From the NCBI GenBank assembly GCA_002104895.1, contig MCFG01000601.1, forward strand, positions 1 through 24,550: a stretch of DNA of 24,550 nt, read 5' to 3'. The notes under the pieces were generated by a model, which had not been told where the DNA came from, made no database searches, and was given only the letters and a program-made list of their open reading frames with translations. Below, one piece after another: positions 1-6,846 of this stretch. The DNA comes from Anaeromyces robustus. Its lineage: Eukaryota; Neocallimastigomycota; Neocallimastigomycetes; Neocallimastigales; Neocallimastigaceae. Position 1 is the stretch's first letter, and every line of letters starts with the position of its first letter. The translations under genes were made by a program, and so were the position numbers.

Positions 1-493
1 TTTTTTTTTAATTTTAAATTTCTTCATTTTCGGTCCGTTTACGTCCTTTGTTAAGATATCCGCTAACATTTCATTTGTCCTTTTGTATTCTAATTTTATT
101 CTTTTATTTTTAATATTGTCTTTATTAAAGTAGAATTTTATTGCAATATGTTTTAATTTGGTGTTTAATTCTCCGTTTTCCATGGCTATTTTGCTTGCCA
201 TGTTATCCGTAAATATTTTGATGGTGAATTTTTGGTTGAATAATTCATAAAAAATGTTTCTGAACCATAGAGCCTTTTTGGCGCATTCTGAGGTACTAAT
301 GTATTCCGCCTCAGCGGTAGATGTGGCGACGATACTTTGCTTTTTAGACATCCAGGAAATTGGTGAATTTCCAATAAGAAAAATATTTCCGGATGTTGAT
401 TTTCGGTCTCTAATGTCCCCCCCAAAATCAGCATCTGAATAAGCATGAAACTGGCCGTGGCTGCTATATTTGATTTTAAAATGTTTAGTCACA
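1..493 (-). pseudogene. Element E: copia RNase H and 3' end of pol (partial)
   Basis: Read on the minus strand, this stretch encodes a Ty1/copia RNase H domain. Recognisable motifs are HAYSDADFGGD with the first catalytic Asp, the STAEAEYI block with the catalytic Glu, the TDNMASK block with a further Asp, and the LADILTK block near the end. The frame is open to position 1, so the piece is cut by the window edge. Other open frames on either strand here are shadows of this one. It belongs with the copia gag-integrase frame at 15931-18949, now far away because of the insertions between them. The right boundary with the gypsy B fragment is uncertain by about 10 bases. Confidence 0.85.
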
Positions 494-598
494 TTTCTCA
501 AGTTTCACATAAAGATGATGTTCACGAAGACGTTCTAAAATTAAACGGACGTGGTTATGGTGTTCTTCGAGAGAATTAGAGAATATTAAGATGTCATC
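494..598 (-). pseudogene. Element B: small Ty3/gypsy RT piece
   Basis: The minus strand encodes the gypsy RT stretch that follows the catalytic Asp-Asp box, with [14 protein letters not shown] and then LYVKLEK. This is the usual palm-thumb segment (compare the DLDTHFVHLSEVL and LFAKLEKCEF stretch in element D). It lies next to the left end of D and belongs to element B, whose main RT piece lies on the other side of D. Only about 35 codons are left. The border with copia E at about 490-502 cannot be fixed to the base. Confidence 0.75.
594..598. repeat. Target site duplication of element D (left copy)
   Basis: TCATC at 594-598 directly precedes the left terminus of D and is repeated as TCATC at 13241-13245 directly after the right LTR. 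Five base pairs is the usual size for Ty3/gypsy integration. The duplication confirms that the extra 50 bp at 599-648 is inside the inserted element. Confidence 0.85.
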
Positions 599-648
599 TG
601 TAATAAATTGTAAAAAATAAGTAAATTATTTTACACAATTATTTTGAT
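599..648 (-). repeat. 50-bp tandem duplication at the outer end of D's 3' LTR
   Basis: Bases 599-648 repeat 649-698 (TGTAATAAATTG through ATTTTGAT) exactly by eye. The right LTR (12677) has a single copy. The outer copy abuts the TCATC target duplication, so it was present at integration or arose afterwards by tandem duplication of the LTR end. The unit contains a near-palindrome (AATTGT..., ...ACAATT). Confidence 0.85.
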
Positions 649-880
649 TGTAATAAATTGTAAAAAATAAGTAAATTATTTTACACAATTATTTTGATAG
701 ACCCAACAGGTCTACACAGAAAGTAAATCAGAAAAGAAGATTGGTTTTATAAGAACTTGTTTTATTAGATTTATTAAAAGTAAAAATTTATTTATTTATT
801 AATTAATTTTGTAATATTCTGAATTACTTATAATTAATTAATAAAATCGCGAAGAATTAATCATTTAAAAATTTTACACC

Positions 881-888
881 TATTTATA
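881..888 (-). promoter_or_regulatory. TATA box in D 3' LTR
   Basis: TATAAATA on the minus strand, followed by GGTGTAAAAT. The same context occurs in the other D LTR and in both C LTRs. In the 3' LTR it would drive transcription out of the element rather than of the element. Confidence 0.6.
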
Positions 889-1114
889 CTTTTTACGGAA
901 AAATAGTTTTCTTCGTAAAAAGTTGTTTAAAATTTCTAGAAACTTTTGATTAAAATCTTATGGAAAAATTTAGAAAAATTTAATATAAAAGTTGTCTTAA
1001 AATTTTTGATTGTATTCTATTAATTTCTACGTAAAATACAGAAATAAAAATACAGAAATAAAATACAGAAATTCATAATAAAAATTTAAAAAATAAAATT
1101 TTTATAAAGTTTGT

Positions 1115-1186
1115 AACAAGTGTGAGTCGAACCCAGAGTGTTCGCCCAGATGGTCATAGTGACTAACCACTAGACCATGGTTACTA
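1115..1186 (-). other. tRNA-like module in D 3' LTR
   Basis: In element sense this segment has an A-box-like TCTAGTGGTTAGT and a B-box GGTTCGACTC. It is spaced like a tRNA: the inferred acceptor halves GTAACCA and TTGTTAC pair 6 of 7, and 41 bases lie between acceptor and T arm. The anticodon arm does not fold, so it is not a working tRNA. The closest resemblance by memory is tRNA-Glu, whose A box reads GGTCTAGYGGTTAG. Confidence 0.6.
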
Positions 1187-1212
1187 TTTTATTAATTGTG
1201 AGATTCGTTACA

Positions 1213-1602
1213 TGGTCCTCCTTCAGGATTCGGATACCAGACGAATCTTAAAGCTAGGCTAAACTATACTAAGAAAATTTTTAAATTTTAAACTATACTA
1301 TATAGGTGTAAAAATAAGATAATTTGATATTAATAAAGATACATGAATATTAATAAGGTTTACATGATATTAATAAAAATTTTTTATTTCATAAGAATAT
1401 TAATAAGTTTTAATTTTATAAGTTTGATATTAATAAAGTAATTATTTGACTAAGTAATATTAATAAATTTTAATTTTATAACTAATATAGGTTTGATATT
1501 AATAAGTATTGATAAATTTTAGTTTTTTAACTAAGTAATAAATTTAGTTTGATATTAATAAAGTATTAGATAAATTCGTTCAGAATCTAAGTTCTTTAAT
1601 TT
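1213..1602 (-). other. Element D: 3' non-coding region with ATTAATAT repeats and polypurine tract
   Basis: This lies between the end of D's gag-pol (split off by C at 1603) and its 3' LTR. On the minus strand it ends in GAAGGAGGACCA just before the LTR's TGTAACG: the polypurine tract that primes plus-strand DNA. Across about 1325-1562 there are about eight copies of a motif read as TTATTAATAT on the minus strand. Element C has the same tract and a similar set of repeats at 5860-6010. No gene is seen here. Confidence 0.75.
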
Positions 1603-1607
1603 GTTTT
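1603..1607. repeat. Target site duplication of element C (left copy)
   Basis: GTTTT at 1603-1607 before the left C LTR is repeated at 6847-6851 after the right C LTR. Five bases, as for D. The duplicated bases are the last coding bases of D's gag-pol. Confidence 0.85.
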
Positions 1608-1634
1608 TGTAACGAATCTCTCAATTAGTAAAAT

Positions 1635-1707
1635 AGTAACCATGGTCTAGTGGTTAGTAACTATGACCATCTGGGCGAACACTCTGGGTTCGACTCACAC
1701 CTTGTTC
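1635..1707 (+). other. tRNA-like module in C 5' LTR
   Basis: This is the same module as in the D LTRs: A-box-like TCTAGTGGTTAGT (about 1646-1658) and B-box GGTTCGACTC (about 1687-1696), starting about 30 bases into the LTR. The spacing fits a tRNA body, but the anticodon stem does not form. The module is one of the best conserved parts between the C and D LTRs. Confidence 0.6.
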
Positions 1708-1961
1708 CAAATTTTATAAAAATTTTATTTTAAATTTATTTATTATAAATTTCTGTATTTTATTCTGTATTTGTTTCTGTATTTTATTTCTGTATTTCTT
1801 TATAGAATTACATGGAATAAAATTAGAAACTTTAAGAAAAAATTATATAATATTTCTTTATTTTTCTATGAGATTCATTTTATATCAAAATATCTTAGTT
1901 TCTAGTAATTTTTATTATTTTTTATGAACTTTTATTTTTAAAACTATTTTTCCGCAAAAAG

Positions 1962-1969
1962 TATAAATA
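1962..1969 (+). promoter_or_regulatory. TATA box in C 5' LTR
   Basis: TATAAATA within GTATAAATAGGTGTAAAAT, conserved in both C and both D LTRs. It is the likely Pol II promoter of the C transcript, with transcription expected to start a few tens of bases downstream. Confidence 0.65.
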
Positions 1970-3135
1970 GGTGTAAAATCTTTAGTTAAAATATTTTTCT
2001 TTGTGCTTTTATTCTTTATAACTTTATATATATTAGTAATAATTAATTCATAAGTAGTTTGAAATACTACAAAGATTAGTTATTATTAATTTTTAATAAT
2101 TAATAAAACTAAATTCTAATAAAACATATTTTAAATAAAAATAAAATAAAACTTAAAACTAAATCTTACTAATATATATATCTCGACACCGACCTTTCAG
2201 GTTAACAAAGGAAAGGTGTTCTGATATTGCAATAAGTATCTTTTATTTTAAATTTTATTTTGTTTGTGTTTACTTCAGATTTTGGTGTCAATTGTAATAT
2301 TGGAACTACCGTTCCGTTACAATAAAAGCACCCAACAAAAGAAACACCGCCTGGAACCTTAGTGTCGAAAATTTTGGAATCTGCTACCAATTTTTAGTTT
2401 CTACCTTTTATTGGATTCTACCGCCTTTTAGGTCTACCTTTGGATACTACCTCCTTTAATTTTAATCTTAGAATACTACTTTTCTTAGCTTCTGGATACT
2501 ACCTGTTCTAGTAATAATCTCCTAATCCCTTGAATACTTCTATCCTAGTTTTTGATTACCAGTTATCTACCTTGTATAATCCTTAGTTTTTAGTCTTGTC
2601 TTAGTCTTGTCTACTTCTTGTTTACCCTTTGTCTACTTTTCTTGAATAATTCTAGTATCCATCCTATCAAGTATCTTTCTCGAATAAAAATTTTTCTTGA
2701 TAAAGTAAAAAAATAAAGCACCCAGATTCCACCCGTCCTTAGTTTAACCAAGTTCTTAGAACTACCGCTTAGTTTCTCTCCTTAGTCCTAGCTACTTTAC
2801 TTTGAATTGCCTTTGAACTACTTAGAAACCTTAGTTATTGGAAATTTTGTACCACCCTAGAATAGTTAAAAAATTTTCCTTGTGTAACATTTTGAAAAAT
2901 TTTCCTTGTACTACCCAAAGATAAAAATAGTGTACCCCATAGCATTTGGAAAAGATTTTGTACTACCTTGCCAGTGATATTTTCGGAAAATTAATAAAAT
3001 TAAATTAAAAAATTAAATAAATTAAATTAAGTGAATGAATATTAATAAATTAAATAAATTAATATAAAAAAATAAGTGAATGAATAAATTATAGAATAGA
3101 TAAATTAAATGATTTTTCAAAAAAATTTTTCTAGT

Positions 3136-3170
<35 letters not shown>

Positions 3171-3183
3171 ATTTTTGTTATAT

Positions 3184-3219
<36 letters not shown>

Positions 3220-3308
3220 TATAAATTTAATAAATTTTTAATAAGGAGAATCATTCTGAGGATCCTTATTTTTATACTGTCTTTTTTCTTTTATAATTAA
3301 ATTTCGAG

Positions 3309-3397
3309 TTTCACATTGGCCCTCGCTGGTAGGCTCAGACGTAAGTCCTACATTCAGCTCGAGTAAGTTGATAAACTGAAAGAACAGCAGTGTGAAA
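3309..3397 (+). ncRNA. Stem-closed RNA domain in C leader
   Basis: TTTCACATTG (3309-3318) pairs with CAGTGTGAAA (3388-3397) over ten positions with one G-U pair, closing an 89-base domain. The surrounding 100 bases are the same in D (11649-11737) by eye. A role in RNA packaging, dimerisation or translation is possible; which one is inference. Confidence 0.5.
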
Positions 3398-3528
3398 TAG
3401 AAAAAATTATTAAAAGAAAAACATCTTTGTAAAATTCTGTGTAATTAAATACTTATTAAATTCTTAAGGTAAATTAATTATAAAATATACTAGGAGCGTT
3501 TAGAGCTCATATACAGAGTGTTTGGCGT

Positions 3529-3577
3529 AAGTAACTAGTTTCTAGTAGGTTAAGAAACTATAGTCAATTAGTTACTT
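3529..3577 (+). ncRNA. Two-part hairpin in C leader
   Basis: AAGTAACTA (3529-3537) pairs with TAGTTACTT (3569-3577), and inside it GTTTCT (3538-3543) pairs with AGAAAC (3553-3558), leaving a one-sided bulge. The same stems are present in D (about 11474-11522). Confidence 0.5.
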
Positions 3578-3924
3578 AGGTATTGATAAAAGTGGGTAGT
3601 GTGAAAAGCACGCTTTCTTGGGGGAAGGAATTGTTGTGTGATAAAAAGACTGCAATATCGGACGTTCAAGTTCAATACCTTCGTAAGCTCTGGCAAATAA
3701 GGAACTTCAGTCACCGAAGGCTGGAGGTTGGTCGTGAAGGTGAAGCGACTTTAATTATATAGTTTTAATATTTATTTCGAGGTCTAGTATATACCTCTAG
3801 TTAGTAGCTTTTGCCGGTTTATTTTTGAGTTGTAAGGCATAAAAAGCGAAATTAAAATTTAAATTTACCTTAATAAACAATTTGAATCCCTAGTCGAGAC
3901 CAATAATAAATTAATCAAATAAAA

Positions 3925-5802
3925 ATGAACGATGATAACTTTCTCAATCTAAACGTTATGTACAAAGATGGATTCGCTGGAGACCGTCGTTTCTTTAAAG
4001 GCTTTCTTGCAAAAATGAACCTTGTCTTTATGTTGCAACCAGAAAAGTTTTCTGAAGATCCAATCAAGGTTGCATACATCATTTCCAGACTTTACGGTTC
4101 TGCTATGAATTGGGCCGCAACTTTAATTGAAAATGTGGACCCATGTTTAGATGACTATGAAGCGTTTATATCCAAGTTTAAAGCTACCTTTGGAAATTAT
4201 GATTCAACCTTCATAGCAAACCAAAAGCTCAGAACCATTAAACAGAGACGTCTTGGAGATGTAAGAAGCTACATCCTGGAGTTCAATAAATACGCAGATG
4301 ACTCTTCTTGGAATGAAGCTGCTAAAATGGATGCTTTTCTCGCAGGATTAAACGACAATATTGCAACTAGAATCTTAGAAATGTTTCCTGGACCACAATC
4401 CTTATTCTCTCTTCAAACCATAGCTTCTCGTATAGATTTAAGACTTTCTACTCATAATCAATACTTTAAATCGAATAATTCAAGTAATCATTCTTTTGGT
4501 CGTCATGCTAACTCTTTTCAATTTGCTTCGAATAAATCTAATGAAACAATAACTCGTGAAGAAAAAGAAAGAAGAAGAAAAGAACATCTTTGTTTCTACT
4601 GTGGATCAAAAAATCATCAAGTTAATAATTGCCCTTTAAAGAATAAAGTGAATGAAGATGACAATAAACCCTCTTCCAGCAATGCTTTTATTTCCAATCC
4701 AGAATCCAAACCAAAACCAAGACCTAGACTTTCTGATGATCCATCTTTGAATGCTCCAGTTGCCGAATTCAATCTACAAACTTTAAACTCTTCTTGCAAT
4801 GCTAAACTACTCATCGATTCAGGTTCTCAATTAAATCTTATGGATATACACTTTGCTAAAGAAAACAATATTCCTTTTGATTCTGATTCTACTTTTCCTG
4901 CCGTTTCTGGAGTAGCCGGAAATCAAACAATTTTTGGTAAAACGTTTCCCATCTCGTTGAAATATAAAAATCACCTTTGTAAAACAGAATTCTATATTGT
5001 GGATCTACCTTCGTATTGTGGTATTCTTGGAATAGATTGGCTCGTAACTCACAATCCCACTATCAATTTTACAACTAAAGAAATAACTTTCAATTCAAAT
5101 TACTGTCTTTCAAATTGTTTAATACTCCCAAATTCATTCGTGACGAATTCTCAAAATACAAAATCTGATAAATCTTGTAAACCTCATTCTAAAAATAATA
5201 ATAATCTTGATAATCACTCTGGCAATAAATCTTTCTGTAATACTTCTTGTTTCCACTCAGAACGTACAAAATCAAGTAATTCTCAACCTTTGAAAAATAA
5301 TAATAAACCAATTCATGTTTCTAACTCTTGTGTACTTCCTAGTAAAAATTCTTGTAATCCTGTTAACCTTGGTACAAATTCTTGTAATACTGTTAATCTT
5401 AGTAATAATTCCTGTAATCCTAGTAATCAATCTTTTTCCTCTGATAATCCTAATTCTTGTTTGAAATCCTATACTCAAAATCAACCTATTCAAAATATTA
5501 ATCTTTCAAAACCCAATAATCCAATCTTTTCGAAGGAGAGTGTGAATGATAAAAATAAATCAAATTCAAATTTTTATTCAAAATCAAATAAATATTCTAC
5601 ATGTCAAAATTTTTTCTTAGCAAATTCAAAAGAAATTATTAACAACTCTTCATACTTTGTAATCTGTAATTCAAAATCAATTAAATACAAAAGAAAACAA
5701 AACAACAAATTTAAAGAATTTAAAGTTGATGCATACCTCCCTTATGAAGATAAACCACCTGAAAATTTACTTTGTTACTTTGTTAAAAATAAATCAAAAT
5801 GA
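3925..5802 (+). CDS. Element C: Gag-protease protein with novel low-complexity tail, 625 aa
   Basis: Residues 1-175 are a Ty3/gypsy Gag (capsid), very close to the Gag of D; about six in seven of the first 150 residues match by eye. A CCHC zinc knuckle, CFYCGSKNHQVNNC, lies at 223-236 (nucleic-acid binding). An aspartic protease follows at about 277-390 with LLIDSGS (active-site Asp 298) and the GILGIDWL block. After about residue 407, where D continues into RT, C has some 218 residues rich in Asn, Ser, Lys and Cys, with a repeated NSCNPVNL-type unit at about 471-500. I do not recognise this tail. The protein ends at TGA 5800-5802 with no pol gene after it. The start is the first ATG after the conserved leader and matches D's start. 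It looks whole. Confidence 0.9.
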   Translation: MNDDNFLNLNVMYKDGFAGDRRFFKGFLAKMNLVFMLQPEKFSEDPIKVAYIISRLYGSAMNWAATLIENVDPCLDDYEAFISKFKATFGNYDSTFIANQKLRTIKQRRLGDVRSYILEFNKYADDSSWNEAAKMDAFLAGLNDNIATRILEMFPGPQSLFSLQTIASRIDLRLSTHNQYFKSNNSSNHSFGRHANSFQFASNKSNETITREEKERRRKEHLCFYCGSKNHQVNNCPLKNKVNEDDNKPSSSNAFISNPESKPKPRPRLSDDPSLNAPVAEFNLQTLNSSCNAKLLIDSGSQLNLMDIHFAKENNIPFDSDSTFPAVSGVAGNQTIFGKTFPISLKYKNHLCKTEFYIVDLPSYCGILGIDWLVTHNPTINFTTKEITFNSNYCLSNCLILPNSFVTNSQNTKSDKSCKPHSKNNNNLDNHSGNKSFCNTSCFHSERTKSSNSQPLKNNNKPIHVSNSCVLPSKNSCNPVNLGTNSCNTVNLSNNSCNPSNQSFSSDNPNSCLKSYTQNQPIQNINLSKPNNPIFSKESVNDKNKSNSNFYSKSNKYSTCQNFFLANSKEIINNSSYFVICNSKSIKYKRKQNNKFKEFKVDAYLPYEDKPPENLLCYFVKNKSK

Positions 5803-6132
5803 AAAGAAAAACTTAAATAATGAATCTCAATTATTAAATATATTTTATCAATATTTTATTCTTTATTAATATCAAACTTATTGTTATTATTATTAGTTTA
5901 AAATCTTAGCTTAGTTTAGTTTAGTCATAATATTATCAATATCATGTAAACTTTATTAATATTCATGTATTTTAATTAATATTCATGTATTTTTATTAAT
6001 ATCAAATTATATTATTTTTACACCTATATAGTATAGTTTTAGTATAGTTTAAAAATTTAGTTAAAATTTTTCTTAGTATAGTTTAGCCTAGTTTTAAGAT
6101 TCGTCTGGTATCCGAATCCTGAAGGAGGACCA
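5803..6132 (+). other. Element C: 3' non-coding region and polypurine tract
   Basis: About five ATTAATAT-type repeats lie at 5860-6010, as in D. From about 6010 (TACACCTATATAGTATAG) to the LTR the sequence closely follows D's 3' region. The polypurine tract GAAGGAGGA at 6121-6129 lies three bases before the 3' LTR. No gene is seen. Confidence 0.75.
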
Positions 6133-6846
6133 TGTAACGAATCTCTCAATTAGTAAAATAGTAACCATGGTCTAGTGGTTAGTAACTATGACCATCTGGG
6201 CGAACACTCTGGGTTCGACTCACACCTTGTTCCAAATTTTATAAAAATTTTATTTTAAATTTATTTATTATAAATTTCTGTATTTTATTCTGTATTTGTT
6301 TCTGTATTTTATTTCTGTATTTCTTTATAGAATTACATGGAATAAAATTAGAAACTTTAAGAAAAAATTATATAATATTTCTTTATTTTTCTATGAGATT
6401 CATTTTATATCAAAATATCTTAGTTTCTAGTAATTTTTATTATTTTTTATGAACTTTTATTTTTAAAACTATTTTTCCGCAAAAAGTATAAATAGGTGTA
6501 AAATCTTTAGTTAAAATATTTTTCTTTGTGCTTTTATTCTTTATAACTTTATATATATTAGTAATAATTAATTCATAAGTAGTTTGAAATACTACAAAGA
6601 TTAGTTATTATTAATTTTTAATAATTAATAAAACTAAATTCTAATAAAACATATTTTAAATAAAAATAAAATAAAACTTAAAACTAAATCTTACTAATAT
6701 ATATATCTCGACACCGACCTTTCAGGTTAACAAAGGAAAGGTGTTCTGATATTGCAATAAGTATCTTTTATTTTAAATTTTATTTTGTTTGTGTTTACTT
6801 CAGATTTTGGTGTCAATTGTAATATTGGAACTACCGTTCCGTTACA
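6133..6846 (+). repeat. Element C: 3' LTR (714 bp)
   Basis: Same length and same sequence by eye as 1608-2321, from TGTAACGAATCTC to CCGTTACA, followed by the GTTTT target duplication (6847-6851). It contains a second tRNA-like module (about 6160-6232) and TATAAATA (6487-6494). Its final bases lie at the end of D's open frame. Confidence 0.92.

Larger units (their letters stand above)
649..1212 (-). repeat. Element D: 3' LTR (564 bp)
   Basis: On the minus strand the LTR starts TGTAACGAATCTC (at 1212) and ends TTTATTACA (at 649), the usual TG...CA form. It matches 12677-13240 in length and, by eye, in every base. In element sense it holds a tRNA-like module about 30 bases from its start, an A/T-rich U3, a TATAAATA box (881-888), and a small hairpin AGACC-TGTTG-GGTCT near the U5 end (about 698-712). 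Confidence 0.92.
1608..2321 (+). repeat. Element C: 5' LTR (714 bp)
   Basis: It starts TGTAACGAATCTC and ends CCGTTACA. The first part, up to TATAAATAGGTGTAAAAT, is related to the D LTR. After that the two diverge fully, so C has its own R-U5. A foldable GC-richer stretch, ACACCGACCTTTC to GAAAGGTGT, lies at about 2186-2220. Identity to 6133-6846 suggests recent insertion. Confidence 0.92.
2322..3924 (+). other. Element C: 1.6-kb non-coding leader
   Basis: This is untranslated sequence between the LTR and gag, in three zones. About 2380-2990 holds some fifteen copies of a short CTACC-type motif (ACTACC, TCTACC). About 3000-3300 is A/T with two long A runs. 3298-3900 is a GC-richer block nearly identical to the leader of D. 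The start includes ATAAAAGCACCC just after the LTR, where a primer-binding site is expected, but I cannot match it to a tRNA. Three GTAAGT hexamers (about 3341, 3363, 3528) could be splice donors. No protein gene is credible here. Confidence 0.75.
1608..6846 (+). mobile_element. Element C: non-autonomous Gag-protease LTR retrotransposon inside D
   Basis: C is 5239 bp on the plus strand, opposite to D. It has LTRs 1608-2321 and 6133-6846 (714 bp each, identical by eye) and a GTTTT target duplication. A 1.6-kb leader, one gag-protease frame (3925-5802), a 3' region with ATTAATAT repeats and a polypurine tract complete it. There is no RT, RNase H or integrase anywhere between the LTRs. Its leader, Gag, 3' region and the first 300-odd bases of its LTR are related to D, so D-type elements are the likely source of the missing enzymes. 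It resembles the plant class called TR-GAG, but it also keeps a protease and has a new tail. It looks whole and is the youngest insertion. Confidence 0.88.

Noticed and set aside
186-446. 86-residue open frame on the minus strand at the left edge
   Set aside because: It is out of frame with the clear copia RNase H motifs on the same strand.
1635-1707. A working tRNA gene in the LTR
   Set aside because: A-box and B-box are good and the length fits, but the anticodon stem does not pair and the base before the anticodon position is not T.
1608-2321. A solo LTR plus an unrelated gene at 3925
   Set aside because: A matching LTR at 6133-6846, the shared GTTTT duplication, a polypurine tract and a retroviral-type Gag show one element.
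2322-2350. tRNA identity of the C and D primer-binding sites
   Set aside because: The bases after both LTRs are similar to each other (ATAAAA, then CRCCC), but I could not match them to any tRNA end with confidence, nor show self-priming.
3109-3300. Lys-rich open frame in C's leader
   Set aside because: It is a translation of poly-A runs and starts inside the non-coding leader.
5272-5493. Arg/Ile-rich 73-residue frame opposite C's tail
   Set aside because: It is the reverse translation of the Asn/Ser/Cys repeats; no start context or motif supports it.
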